DNA of 45,304 nt from Oscillospiraceae bacterium (GCA_015066325.1 SVOP01000003.1:1-45304); one strand, 5' to 3'. Positions 33,013 through 41,800 are shown, numbered from the stretch's first letter. Numbers and translations: made by a program. The notes: generated by a model from the sequence alone, not told the origin.

Positions 33013-33951
33013 TATTCCTGAAAGTATATGAGTGTTTCTTAAATTGCCATCCTTAATAGAATCATTTACTGAATAGGCGTGCTTTTCTAAGTCATTGCAT
33101 GTGGCTTTCGTTATTTCTTTTTTCTTTAAAATACCGATTATTTCTTCAGCAACGCTATTTATTATTTCATTTTTTATGTTGGCATTATCAACTGAATTAT
33201 CTGTTGAAATAAGAAACTCAAGAGAATCTGCAATAAATTCACCGTTTGGTAATTCTCTTAAGGCTCTGAATTGCCATTTGTAATAGGGAAGGTATTTCCC
33301 ATTTAAAAGAAAATAGCATTTCATAGCGGCATTTGAAAATTCAAAAAGAGCAAGCTGGGCAGATGCGGTTTCATCTCGATTTATAATTCGAGGATAATTA
33401 TACTGACCGCTTTGTGCCATTATTAAGAGATTTCCTGCAAGCTTTTTGAGAAAAATATCGTCAGGCATATTAAGAAGCTTGTTGCGTATTTCTGAGAATT
33501 CACCAAAATCATCCTTGAAAACCTCTCCGTTGGTTGCTTCTGCCAAAGCGTAATCGGGAAGAGAAAACCATTGTTCGTAAGTCAGTTCACCATTTGGTGA
33601 GCCGATTTTTTTATTGTAAAAATCCTTGGTTCTGAAAACGCCGTTTCTGCTACCGCCCACAGGCTTCACAAGGCTTCGCTTATATCCGTAGAATTCCTTT
33701 GGGAGTTTACTGTATGCTCTTTCCAAATTGAAAAAGGTTTTCTCATCAATAATGCTTTCATCAGGAAGAAACAAGCAAAAGCCGGGCTCAAAATCATGGT
33801 CGTGTGAAATATCGTCATCGTAGCCATAGCAGTCTGAGCCACTGCCTACAAGACCAACCGCAATTAAATGCGCTATTTCAGGAAACTGTTCCTCAAGCAT
33901 AGTTTTGCCGAATTCTTCATAATATTTTTTTGAAAGCTCAAGACCTTTCAT
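33010..33951 (-). CDS. DUF4037 nucleotidyltransferase-like protein
   Basis: The family is recognised from GLVGSGSDCYGYDDDISHDHDFEPGF (residues about 31-56), which holds a nucleotidyltransferase-fold pattern (G-S followed by D-x-D) as found in DUF4037 proteins. The middle part PVGGSRNGVFRTKDFYNKKIG and YNYPRIINRDETASAQLALFEF is also typical. The reaction and target are unknown; related folds transfer nucleotides to small molecules, RNA or proteins. The ATG at 33951 is used (GAGGAAGA upstream) instead of the GTG at 33966, giving about 313 aa. Its start lies 14 bp inside the preceding TPR gene, so the two are translationally coupled and likely act together. Confidence 0.82.
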   Translation of the reverse strand: MKGLELSKKYYEEFGKTMLEEQFPEIAHLIAVGLVGSGSDCYGYDDDISHDHDFEPGFCLFLPDESIIDEKTFFNLERAYSKLPKEFYGYKRSLVKPVGGSRNGVFRTKDFYNKKIGSPNGELTYEQWFSLPDYALAEATNGEVFKDDFGEFSEIRNKLLNMPDDIFLKKLAGNLLIMAQSGQYNYPRIINRDETASAQLALFEFSNAAMKCYFLLNGKYLPYYKWQFRALRELPNGEFIADSLEFLISTDNSVDNANIKNEIINSVAEEIIGILKKKEITKATCNDLEKHAYSVNDSIKDGNLRNTHILSGI

Positions 33952-34702
33952 AAATCTTCCTCGCACTCTCTTTTAATTCATTTTCGTAAAAAAATCTGCC
34001 GTAATAGCCGAATGTAGATGCACATTTTTCGCAGACAAAAGCATAGTTGCCGTCTGTTTCAGAGTAGTTTTCATCAAGCACCTTTTCTGCTTTATCTAAC
34101 AAAACGTCAATTTCTTCGCAGGCATTTTCAAGTCCCTTTTGAGCTTCAACGGCGTTTGCCATATTAAGATAGCTAACCGCTTGTTCTAAATTAAATTGTG
34201 GATTTTGTTCCAATACTTTTATTGCTTTTTCATAAAGCATCAAGGCTTTTTCGTATTCTTTTAAATCAACAAGCGAAAGGGCAAAGTTATTGTAAAGTCC
34301 GGCAAGTTTAGGGTCATTTTCAGGTAAAAGAGTTTCATACAAAGTGACAGCTTTTTCAAAGTAAGAAACACTTTTTTCTGCTTCACCGAAAGCCTTGTAA
34401 GCTGTACCGCAGTTTAAAAAAGCCGTTGCACCTGTTACTGTGCTTTCAATATTTAATACCTTTAATAAATCAAGAGCTTTTTGACAATATTTGTAGCAAT
34501 TCTCTTTATCACCGATTTTTCTGTAAAGACCGATACATTCGTTGCACAGAGAAAATAAAGATTTATTATCATTCTGATTTTGAGTAATCGCCACCCAATT
34601 CTCAAGAAAGTTACGGGCGGAGTTATAATCATTTCTGCTTAAAATATAGTCAAGCTCGGAAATAAGATTATTGATATTGATTGAATTTTCAAAATTATTC
34701 AT
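33938..34702 (-). CDS. Tetratricopeptide repeat (TPR) protein
   Basis: A 254-aa, all-helical protein of TPR-type 34-residue repeats: YRKIGDKENCYKYCQKALDLL, FLNCGTAYKAFGEAEKSVSYFEKAVTLYE, LYNNFALSLVDLKEYEKALMLYEKAI and YLNMANAVEAQKG follow the W-L-G-Y-A-F-A-P spacing. There is no signal peptide or membrane segment. It is a protein-binding scaffold, and its gene overlaps that of the DUF4037 protein, its likely partner. GAGG sits about 8 nt before the ATG. The promoter faces away from the amino-acid ABC operon across a 240-bp spacer that carries an operator. Confidence 0.88.
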   Translation of the reverse strand: MNNFENSININNLISELDYILSRNDYNSARNFLENWVAITQNQNDNKSLFSLCNECIGLYRKIGDKENCYKYCQKALDLLKVLNIESTVTGATAFLNCGTAYKAFGEAEKSVSYFEKAVTLYETLLPENDPKLAGLYNNFALSLVDLKEYEKALMLYEKAIKVLEQNPQFNLEQAVSYLNMANAVEAQKGLENACEEIDVLLDKAEKVLDENYSETDGNYAFVCEKCASTFGYYGRFFYENELKESARKIYERS

Positions 34703-34730
34703 ATAAAAACCTCGTCAGATTTATAAAAGT

Positions 34731-34759
34731 ATTTTAGCATAAAATCAGGCTTTTTACAA
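34731..34759 (-). promoter_or_regulatory. SigA-type promoter of the TPR/DUF4037 pair
   Basis: Minus strand: -35 TTGTAA (34754-34759), 17-nt spacer, -10 TAAAAT (34731-34736) with TG-n. The upstream palindrome at 34792-34809 lies about 33 bp behind the -35. Confidence 0.75.
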
Positions 34760-34791
34760 TGAGAATATATGCCGATTTATATTTTTAGTCC

Positions 34792-34809
34792 ACTTTAGCG
34801 TGTTAAAGT
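34792..34809. promoter_or_regulatory. Distal palindromic operator (site 1)
   Basis: ACTTTA-GCGTGT-TAAAGT with flanking C/G that extends the dyad to CCACTTTA/TAAAGTGG. The same half-sites and 6-bp gap recur in site 2 at 34895-34912, whose spacer reads GCGTAA on the other strand. Site centres are 103 bp apart. The regulator is not identified. Confidence 0.72.
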
Positions 34810-34891
34810 GGTGAAGTTGCATAAAAGAATGTGATATTGTGTGGAGGTCTATAGCAAAACCTACAAAATAAAAGAATTTGATAAAAAAGAC

Positions 34892-34920
34892 TTTACTTTA
34901 TTACGCTAAAGTGCTAAAAT
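34892..34920 (+). promoter_or_regulatory. Promoter of the amino-acid ABC operon with embedded operator (site 2)
   Basis: -35 TTTACT (34892-34897), 17-nt spacer, -10 TAAAAT (34915-34920). The spacer is almost filled by the perfect dyad ACTTTA-TTACGC-TAAAGT (34895-34912), so a bound regulator would block RNA polymerase. Autorepression by a ligand-binding repressor, probably in response to the transported amino acid, is the simplest reading (inference). Confidence 0.75.
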
Positions 34921-34958
34921 AACCCCACAATAAAATTTCACCTATGGAGGAAATTATC

Positions 34959-35783
34959 ATGAAAAAAGTATTAGCTATCGTAATGAGCATTGTTCTCGTT
35001 CTCGGTATCGTTTGCGCATTTGCTGCTTGTGGCGGTAACGGTGATAACGATACAACAACTGAAGGTACAACAAATGCAGCTGCAACATCAGACCTTGCAT
35101 ATATCAAGGATAAGGGCACAATGATTATCGGTATCACCGACTATGCACCTATGAACTACAAGGATGAAGCAGATGAATGGACAGGTTTTGATACAGAGTT
35201 TGCAGAACTTGTTTGTAAAGAACTTGGCGTTAAAGCTGAATTCTTTGTTCTTTCCGATTGGGATCAGAAAGTAAACGAACTCAATTCAAAGGCTATTGAC
35301 GTTGTTTGGAATGGTATGACAATTACAGATGACCTTAAAAAATCCATGTCAATTTCAGATCCTTATGTAATTAATGCACAGGTTATCGTTACAAAAGCAG
35401 AAAATGCTGAAAAATATGTTGACCTCGAATCTATTAAAGATGCAACTATTGCTGTTGAAACAGGTTCAGCAGGTGCTGCTTGTGTTGCTGATTGTGCTAA
35501 TGTAACTGAAGTTGCTGCTCAGTCTGATGCTCTTCTTGAGGTTAAATCAGGTGCTGCAGATGTTTGTGTTATTGACATTACAATGGCAGACGCTATGACA
35601 GGTGAAGGCACAAGCTACGAAACTCTTACCAAAACAGGCTCTCTTACAGAAGAAGAATATGGTATCGGTTGCAGATTGAATTCTGATACTTGCACAGAAA
35701 TCAATAAGATTATGGATAAATTTATGGCAGACGGCACACTCGATGCTCTTGCTAAAAAATACGAGCTTACTCTTGTAAAATAA
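34959..35783 (+). CDS. Amino-acid ABC transporter substrate-binding lipoprotein
   Basis: Catches an amino acid outside the cell for the ABC importer. The ATG at 34959 has GGAGG 8 nt before it, so the ATG at 34944 (part of that site) is rejected; the product is about 274 aa. A lipoprotein signal ends in the lipobox FAAC, with Cys near residue 24, followed by an acidic Thr-rich linker. The solute-binding family 3 pattern follows: LAYIKDKGTMIIGITDYAPMNYKD, GFDTEFAELVCKELGVKAEF, NGMTITDDLKKSMSISDPY, IAVETGSAG. The ligand is likely a polar amino acid (Gln, Arg, Cys-like); it cannot be specified. It is first of a three-gene operon. Confidence 0.93.
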   Translation: MKKVLAIVMSIVLVLGIVCAFAACGGNGDNDTTTEGTTNAAATSDLAYIKDKGTMIIGITDYAPMNYKDEADEWTGFDTEFAELVCKELGVKAEFFVLSDWDQKVNELNSKAIDVVWNGMTITDDLKKSMSISDPYVINAQVIVTKAENAEKYVDLESIKDATIAVETGSAGAACVADCANVTEVAAQSDALLEVKSGAADVCVIDITMADAMTGEGTSYETLTKTGSLTEEEYGIGCRLNSDTCTEINKIMDKFMADGTLDALAKKYELTLVK

Positions 35784-35810
35784 TTTGTATTAAATATACT
35801 GACTGCTTGT

Positions 35811-35838
35811 GGCAGAGTGCTTGAATGAGTGCTCTGCC
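35811..35838 (+). promoter_or_regulatory. Intercistronic hairpin behind the binding-protein gene
   Basis: GGCAGAG (35811-35817) pairs with CTCTGCC (35832-35838), with possible inner pairs. The T tract is short, so partial termination or protection of the upstream message from 3' decay is likely. Either would raise binding-protein levels over the membrane components, as is common in such operons. Confidence 0.6.
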
Positions 35839-35872
35839 TTGAGTGTTGTTAAAATGAGAAAGGTTTTTTAGA

Positions 35873-36580
35873 ATGCCTGTAATTGAAATTATAAAATCAT
35901 TATTTGAAGGGTTTGGAGTTTCTCTTGAAATATTTGCACTGACATTGTTGTTGGCAATTCCTCTGGGGCTTGTTATAAGCTTTGGTTCAATGAGCAAATT
36001 CTTACCATTAAAATATGTTTCTAAATTTATTGTCTGGGTAATAAGAGGAACACCTCTTATGCTTCAATTGATAATCATTTTTTATGGTCCAGGTCTTCTT
36101 AGTACATGGGCAAATGAAATGATTGCCAACGGTACAACAAATTTCTTTATAGAATGGCTTTCAACCTGGGCTGTTATGGATAGGTTTGTTGCGGTTATTA
36201 TTTCCTTTGTAATAAATTACGCTTGCTATTTTTCTGAAATTTTCAGAGGCGGTATTGAAAGTATTCCTAAAGGTCAGTATGAAGCCGGTCAGGTTCTCGG
36301 TATGACAAAGTCGCAGATTTTCTTTAAAATTGTACTTATGCAGGTTGTTAAGAGAATTATACCCCCAATGAGCAACGAAATTATTACACTTGTTAAAGAT
36401 ACATCTCTTGCAAGAGTTATTTCGGTTTATGAACTTATCTGGGCAGGACAGGCGTTTATCAAATCAAGCGGAATTTTGTGGCCGTTGCTCACAACAGGAG
36501 TTTTCTATCTTGTATTTAATGGTCTTCTTACGGTTGTTTTTGGCAAAATCGAGAAGAAGCTTGATTATTATAAAATTTAA
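35873..36580 (+). CDS. Amino-acid ABC transporter permease (HisMQ family)
   Basis: The membrane subunit of the importer, 235 aa with about five hydrophobic segments. The family signature [17 protein letters not shown] and the EAA loop [29 protein letters not shown] (about residues 143-170), which contacts the ATPase, are intact. The start ATG at 35873 follows AAAGG at a somewhat long distance. The gap of 90 bp to the binding-protein gene contains the hairpin; 20 bp separate it from the ATPase. A single permease gene implies a homodimer. Confidence 0.93.
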   Translation: MPVIEIIKSLFEGFGVSLEIFALTLLLAIPLGLVISFGSMSKFLPLKYVSKFIVWVIRGTPLMLQLIIIFYGPGLLSTWANEMIANGTTNFFIEWLSTWAVMDRFVAVIISFVINYACYFSEIFRGGIESIPKGQYEAGQVLGMTKSQIFFKIVLMQVVKRIIPPMSNEIITLVKDTSLARVISVYELIWAGQAFIKSSGILWPLLTTGVFYLVFNGLLTVVFGKIEKKLDYYKI

Positions 36581-36600
36581 GGTCGAAAGGAGCTTTTACA

Positions 36601-37380
36601 ATGTCTGTACTTGAAGTTAAGGATTTAATGAAAAGCTTTGGAAAGACCAGAGTTTTAAAGGGTGTCAGCTTCAATCTTGAAGAGGGCGAGGTTTTGAGCA
36701 TTATCGGCTCATCCGGTAGCGGTAAAACAACTATTCTTCGTTGTATAAATCAGCTTGAAACTGCTGACAGTGGTTATATAGCAGTTGACGATGAGGTTTT
36801 CTTTGACGGCACACAGAAAAAGGAAAATGCCACCGAAAAAAGAAAACGCCAGCTTCTTATCGGTCTTGTTTTTCAGGATTTTCACCTTTTTCCCCAATAT
36901 AATGTGCTTAAAAATGTAACTCTTGCGGCGGAATTACTTGCAAAAGAAAGAGAAGATTATAAGCATAATAAAAAACAAATCCACGATGAAATTGTTGAAA
37001 AAGCAAAAGAAATTCTTCGTAAAGTTGGTCTTTCCGATAAATTGGAAAACTACCCTTGTGAGCTTTCAGGCGGTCAGAAGCAACGAGTTTCAATTGCAAG
37101 AGCGTTGATGCTCGAACCAAAGGTTCTTTTCTTCGATGAGCCTACATCTGCCCTTGACCCTGAGCTTACAGGTGAAATCCTTAAGGTTATCAAAGGTCTT
37201 GCAGAAGAGAAAACCACAATGGTAATTGTTACTCACGAAATGTCCTTTGCAAAGGCTGTTTCCACAAAGGTTATCTTTATGGATGATGGCGTTATTGCCG
37301 AAGAGGGCACACCCGAAGAGGTTTTCGATAATCCGAAATCAGAGCGAACACGCGCATTCATTTCCAAGTTCGACGATTGA
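36601..37380 (+). CDS. Amino-acid ABC transporter ATP-binding protein
   Basis: Powers the importer by ATP hydrolysis at the inner membrane face. Walker A is [10 protein letters not shown]-loop [14 protein letters not shown], signature [15 protein letters not shown], Walker [16 protein letters not shown], and switch His in [10 protein letters not shown]. The 259 residues and motif style match the polar amino-acid (GlnQ/HisP) type. It has a modest insertion at about 75-85 and 115-125 (lysine-rich, NKKQIHDEI). GAAAGGAG precedes the start. Its stop codon lies inside the left arm of the 37379-37461 inverted repeat. Confidence 0.95.
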   Translation: MSVLEVKDLMKSFGKTRVLKGVSFNLEEGEVLSIIGSSGSGKTTILRCINQLETADSGYIAVDDEVFFDGTQKKENATEKRKRQLLIGLVFQDFHLFPQYNVLKNVTLAAELLAKEREDYKHNKKQIHDEIVEKAKEILRKVGLSDKLENYPCELSGGQKQRVSIARALMLEPKVLFFDEPTSALDPELTGEILKVIKGLAEEKTTMVIVTHEMSFAKAVSTKVIFMDDGVIAEEGTPEEVFDNPKSERTRAFISKFDD

Positions 37381-37461
37381 TTAAGCGCATAAGTTGATTT
37401 GGTTCACTCGGCGTACCTTTGTACGCGGTCGCTCACCAAATCTGCCTTCTGCATCTTAATC
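37379..37461. repeat. 83-bp imperfect inverted repeat
   Basis: Nested arms: GATTAAG (37379-37385) with CTTAATC (37455-37461), GCA with TGC, GATTTGGT (37396-37403) with ACCAAATC (37435-37442), and a central hairpin GCGTAC-CTTT-GTACGC (37411-37426). There is no T run. It may be a small non-autonomous mobile element or a structured 3' end for the ABC operon, whose stop codon overlaps the left arm. Confidence 0.78.
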
Positions 37462-37477
37462 CGAGAAATTTATTAAC

Positions 37478-37650
37478 AAAAAACCGTTGATGAGCATAGT
37501 ATGAGGTAAACAAGCACTATGCCGTCAGCGGTGTTTTTTCAGGTGGCGACGAGAAAGCCTTTTGTCGTCCGTGAATTGCCTGAAAAATCTGTGCATGAAA
37601 TAGGCGTTGCGTTTGTAAGAACACAACGCCGGTTTTATTTTCTTTGTAGC
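37478..37650 (-). ncRNA. Candidate structured non-coding RNA, about 165-175 nt, class unassigned
   Basis: Three strong stem-loops fill this gene-free region: GGCGTTG/CAACGCC (37603-37609 / 37624-37630, extended inwards with one G-U); TTTTTCAGG/CCTGAAAAA (37535-37543 / 37579-37587) enclosing a CGAC/GTCG stem; and ACCGTTGA/TCAGCGGT (37483-37490 / 37525-37532) topped by GCATAGT/ACTATGC (37494-37500 / 37516-37522) with a 15-nt loop. Read on the minus strand, the last stem is directly followed by six T, as in an intrinsic terminator, and an extended -10 (TG-T-TATTCT, 37651-37660) sits ahead of the first stem. The plus strand can also end in a T-rich tail after 37630, so the orientation is probable, not certain. 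The minus strand is favoured. I cannot place it in a known RNA class; the raiA class of Firmicutes is one to test. Confidence 0.55.
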
Positions 37651-37740
37651 AGAATAACACTAAAAATACCAATATCAGAAAGCAAAAATAATACGGCCTA
37701 TCTGAACATATAAATTTAAAACATTTAGTTTGTTATAGTT

Positions 37741-37876
37741 TCACATTGCGGTGAAATGTTGCTTTGCAACAAAGAACCTTACGTCACGAAAAATCAAAAT
37801 TTTCCGTGCCACCTTCCTTTGAAGGAAGGCTTAAAATACAAAAAACTTATGGTTCTTTTTTACTCCTTGCGAAGTT
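37741..37876. repeat. Palindrome-rich intergenic repeat sequence
   Basis: Short hairpins follow each other: GTTGC-TTT-GCAAC (37759-37771), CACG-AAAAT...ATTTT-CCGTG (about 37786-37808) and CCTTC-CTTT-GAAGG inside CCTTCCTTTGAAGGAAGG. There is no open frame with a start site. It resembles the dispersed GC-clamped repeats seen in gut Clostridia and leads into the heptanucleotide array. Confidence 0.55.
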
Positions 37877-37946
37877 CTGGCATCTGGCATCCGGTATCTG
37901 GCATCTAATCGCTATTTGCTATTTGCTGGCGACTGGTAGCCGGCGA
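37877..37946. repeat. Heptanucleotide tandem array (10 units)
   Basis: Ten consecutive 7-bp units: CTGGCAT twice, CCGGTAT, CTGGCAT, CTAATCG, CTATTTG twice, CTGGCGA, CTGGTAG, CCGGCGA. The same CTGG-nnn units end the repeats at 10898-10958 and 17982-18009. The array stops five bases before the stop codon of the nucleosidase gene. Confidence 0.85.
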
Positions 37947-37950
37947 ATAT

Positions 37951-38628
37951 TTACAGTTTTTCAAGAACCTTCAAAACAATATCAGAAAAAGCAGTAACAT
38001 CGGAAACAACGGAATTTGTATATTCGCCAACTGAAACATCATCTGCATTATCGGAAATTTTTCTTATGCTTACAAAGGGCACATTCAGAAGATAACAAAC
38101 TGCACCTAAAGCACCGCTTTCCATATCAAAAGCATTTATATTGAATATTTTTTTATATTTCTGTCCTAACTCTTTGTTTGTAAGGAAGAAATCGCCTGTA
38201 CCAAGGTTTCCGTGCTTGAAGCCTTCAACAGAAGAAGCAGCTTTATAAAGGTCGTTATCACATTTATATATGTAATCCTCCTGACCGGGCTTCTGACCGG
38301 GGAGTCTGCCGATGGGGGTCAAGTCAAAGTCACATTCAACGCAGGAATCGGAAACAATAATGTCACCTTTAAATACACCTGAAACTGCACCGCTCCAGCC
38401 TGTGTTGATAACTCCGTCAAAGCTATCATAATTAAGACCAAGCGCTGCACCTAAGGCTGCATTAACCTTGCCTATACCGAAGCAAACTACTGTGCAGTCG
38501 TGGTTGTTATATGAAAAGTCAAAAGCGGGCATATGCTTGATTTTATATTCTTTTTTTACAAGCTCACCCAAGCTATTTTTGCAAGGGTTAAATTCATCAA
38601 TATCGGCAATTAAAATAAGATATTTCAT
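37951..38628 (-). CDS. Nucleoside phosphorylase superfamily protein (MTA/SAH nucleosidase-like)
   Basis: The start is taken at the ATG at 38628 (MKYLILIADIDE), which has GAGGG 8 nt upstream and lies one base after the stop of the TSCPD gene; an open frame extends 33 codons further but overlaps that gene. The 225-aa product has the family motifs CFGIGKVNAALGAAL, NTGWSGAV and AFDMESGALGAVC, where the Glu of DMES binds ribose and a later Asp (SDNADD) acts in base cleavage. Members split methylthioadenosine, S-adenosylhomocysteine or futalosine; the exact substrate is unclear. It is the last gene of the glmU-like operon. Confidence 0.82.
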   Translation of the reverse strand: MKYLILIADIDEFNPCKNSLGELVKKEYKIKHMPAFDFSYNNHDCTVVCFGIGKVNAALGAALGLNYDSFDGVINTGWSGAVSGVFKGDIIVSDSCVECDFDLTPIGRLPGQKPGQEDYIYKCDNDLYKAASSVEGFKHGNLGTGDFFLTNKELGQKYKKIFNINAFDMESGALGAVCYLLNVPFVSIRKISDNADDVSVGEYTNSVVSDVTAFSDIVLKVLEKL

Positions 38629-38629
38629 T

Positions 38630-38887
38630 TTATTTTCCCTCACTTTCAAGTGCATTTTTAAGTGCCTTAGCAAGCTGGTCGGGGCAGGATGTAGATTTAA
38701 AGCCGCAACGGATTCCTGCAACTGCATTAATTATTTCTTCAACGGGCTTTCCCTCGCAAAGAGCGGCAATTCCCTGAAGGTTACCATGGCAACCACCTTG
38801 AAACTTAACATTTTTAACAATGCCGTCTTCAATATCAAAGGTGAGATTTCTTGAGCAAACGCCCTGAGGCTTATATTCAAATGTCAT
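38630..38887 (-). CDS. TSCPD domain protein (TIGR03905 family)
   Basis: This 85-aa protein contains the TSCPDQLAKAL motif that names the domain, plus VCSRNLTFDIEDGIVKNVKFQGGCHGNLQGIAAL. Conserved cysteines (Cys11, 33, 61, 68) could bind a metal or an Fe-S cluster; the same domain is found at the C-terminus of some B12-dependent ribonucleotide reductases. The function of the stand-alone form is unknown. It overlaps the 3' end of mfd by 11 bases and is followed after one base by the nucleosidase-like gene. Confidence 0.9.
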   Translation of the reverse strand: MTFEYKPQGVCSRNLTFDIEDGIVKNVKFQGGCHGNLQGIAALCEGKPVEEIINAVAGIRCGFKSTSCPDQLAKALKNALESEGK

Positions 38888-41800
38888 TTTTTTCTTCCTC
38901 GCTTTTCAACAAATTAAATGCTTCTTCTAATGTATCAAGTGGTGATTGACCGCTTGATTTTTTTACTGTTATATAGGGCTTCGGACCTCTTGAAACAAGA
39001 ATTCTTCCTCTCATTCCTTTAACAAGGCGAGCCACTTTTTGCATATCAATTTCTTCAACATACAAAAGCAGACTGTTGTTATTCTGCCCGATTTCATAAA
39101 CACCTAAACCTGCAGCAGTATTTCTTAAAAGCGCAACCTTGACAAGCCCCTCAACACCTGCGGGCGGTTCACCGAAACGGTCAATAAGCTCGTCAATAAC
39201 ATCGGAAGCATCCTCCTCAGTTTTTATATCTGCGATTCTCTTATAAATTGAAAGTCTTTGAGGCAGGCTTTCAATATAGGTTTCGGGAATGTGTGCATCA
39301 ATTCGAATATCAATAAGGCATTCTTTTTGATTGGTTTTAATATCTTCGCCTTTTTCCTCTATAACTGCTTCGGAAAGGAGCTTCATATACATATCGTAAC
39401 CAACTGCTTCCATGTGTCCGTGTTGCTCTGAACCCAAAAGGTTACCTGCACCTCGGATTTCAAGGTCACGCATAGCGATTTTAAAGCCTGAACCGAATTC
39501 GGTATATTCACGGATAGCAGTAAGCCTCTTTTGAGCAATTTCCGTTAACTCTCGGTTGCGGTTAAAGGTAAGATAAGCAAAGCCACGCCTTGCAGAACGA
39601 CCAACACGACCTCTTATCTGATGGAGCTGTGCAAGTCCTAAATGGTCTGCATTCTCAATTATCAAAGTGTTAGCATTTGGTACATCAACACCTGTTTCAA
39701 TAATGGTTGTGCAGACCAATATATCAATTTCACCCTCTAAAAGCTGTCGCCATACTTCCGAAAGCTCATCCTCGCTCATTTTACCGTGAGCAATTCCGAT
39801 ATTGGCATCGGGTAAAAATTCGTGAATTGTTGCGGCAGTTTTATCAATGGTGTTAACCTTATTGTGAAGGTAATAAACCTGACCGCCACGGCGGATTTCC
39901 TTTGCCATAGCTTCTGTGATAACTTCCCAATCGTGCTCTAAAACATAGGTCTGAACGGGGAAGCGGTCCTGAGGAGCTTCTTCAATTACGGACATATCAC
40001 GAATGCCCGACATCGCCATATTCATTGTTCGGGGAATGGGGGTTGCAGAAAGGGTAAGGCAGTCAACATCGGGATACATTTCCTTTAATTTTTCTTTCTG
40101 ACCAACGCCGAATCTTTGCTCTTCGTCAACGATTATAAGCCCTAAATCCTTAAAAACAATATCTTTTGAAATAAGGCGGTGCGTACCTACAATTATATCA
40201 ATAGCTCCTCGTTTCAGAGCTTTGATAATTCTTGTTTGCTCTTTTGGTGTTCTGAAACGTGAAAGCATATCCGCTTCAATTGGGAAGCCTTCAAAACGGC
40301 GGAGAATAGTGTTGTAATGCTGAAGGGCAAGAATTGTTGTGGGAACAAGAATTGCACATTGCTTGCCGTCTGCAATACATTTGAATGCTGCTCTCAATGC
40401 AACCTCGGTTTTGCCGAAGCCAACGTCACCGCAAAGAAGTCTGTCCATTGGGTGCGGCTTTTCCATATCCTTTTTTATTTCATTGATGCTGCGAAGCTGG
40501 TCTTCGGTTTCTTCATACTCAAAACGCCTTTCAAAGTCGTTTTGCATATCAATATCAGGCGAGAAAGCAAAGCCTGCAGTTTTCATTCTCTTTGAATAAA
40601 GCTCGATAAGCTCTTTTGCCATATTTTTGGCAGAGGCTTTGACACGGGCTTTCATTTTCTCCCAATCATTACCGCCTAAACGGGAAAGCTTGAGTGTTTT
40701 TGTATCGTCCTTGGGACCGATATATTTTGAAACAAGGTCAAGCTGAGTAACGGGAACGTATAAAGCGTCTCCCTTTGCGTAGGTGATTTTTATGAAATCC
40801 TTGGTAAGTCCTGAAACCTCTAATTTCTGAATACCATCAAAAATACCGATACCGTGAACTGAATGAACAACATAATCGCCACGGGACAGCTCTTCAAGGC
40901 TTTGAATTGCATCAGCGGCTTTGTAGTTCTTTTTTCTCTTTTGAGTGGATTTATGAACGCCTTTGCCGTAAGAAATAATGTTGAATTTCTCACTTGGATA
41001 ACGGAAGCCACCCGATAAACCGCCCGATAATATACTTACTGTATTTTTAGGAAATTGTGCAGGCGGAACAGGAAAAAACATTGCCTTAATATCTTCTGTT
41101 TCCAAAGCTTCAACAAGTGAATTTGCACTTTTTTCCGTACCTGCAAGAATGATGCAGGTTTCTTTTTTTGAAAGTGATGGCTTTAAATCATCAAGAAGAA
41201 CCTCTAACGAGCCGTTCCAGAGAGGATTTTGCTGAACATTAAAGGTTGTAAGACTTTTAACTGGGGTATCAAAGCTGCCACGAGTAAAGTTATCTATATA
41301 AATTGCTTTCTTTTTTTCGTAAATCAAAAGTAATTCGGGGAAGGTTAAGAAAAATCGGTCAAGTCCTTTTGTTAAAACACCGCTTTCAAACTGGGCTTTG
41401 ATTTCCTGCAAAAGAAGCTTTGAAGAATTCTGAACCTTATCTTTAACAGCTGCACTTTCGCAAACAAAAAGGAAAGCATCATCCATATAATCAAAAACTG
41501 AAGCAGGGGTTTCATAGGCAAGGGAAAGATATTTATCAACGGATTGCAGTTTAACTCCCGAATTTAACATTTCAATATCTCGATTTAACTGCTCTTTTGA
41601 CTTTTTTGACCCTTTGCCCGAAACTGTCGAAATGAACTCTTCAATTTTGTTCTTTAAGCCTTCCTCATTATCAAAAACGATTTCGGTTGATGGTGTAATT
41701 TCACAGAAATCAAGACCCTCTGTTCTTCTTTGGGTGGAAACATCGAAAAGTGAAATTGTGTCTACTTCATCTCCCCAAAGCTCAATTCTTACAGGTTGAG

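Noticed and set aside
34803-34943. Possible T-box or amino-acid riboswitch ahead of the ABC operon
   Set aside because: The promoter lies at 34892-34920, leaving a leader of about 35 nt, too short for such elements, and no terminator/antiterminator pair is present.
35803-35872. Frameshift or missing second permease between binding protein and permease
   Set aside because: The spacer holds a hairpin and no coding remnant; single-permease operons of this type are normal.
37519-37713. Short open frame of 64 codons on the plus strand
   Set aside because: No ribosome binding site, and it runs through the stems of the RNA candidate; its frame is a by-product of that structure.
40317-40599. Antisense open frames inside mfd
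   Set aside because: They are mirror frames of the conserved helicase region and have no initiation signals.
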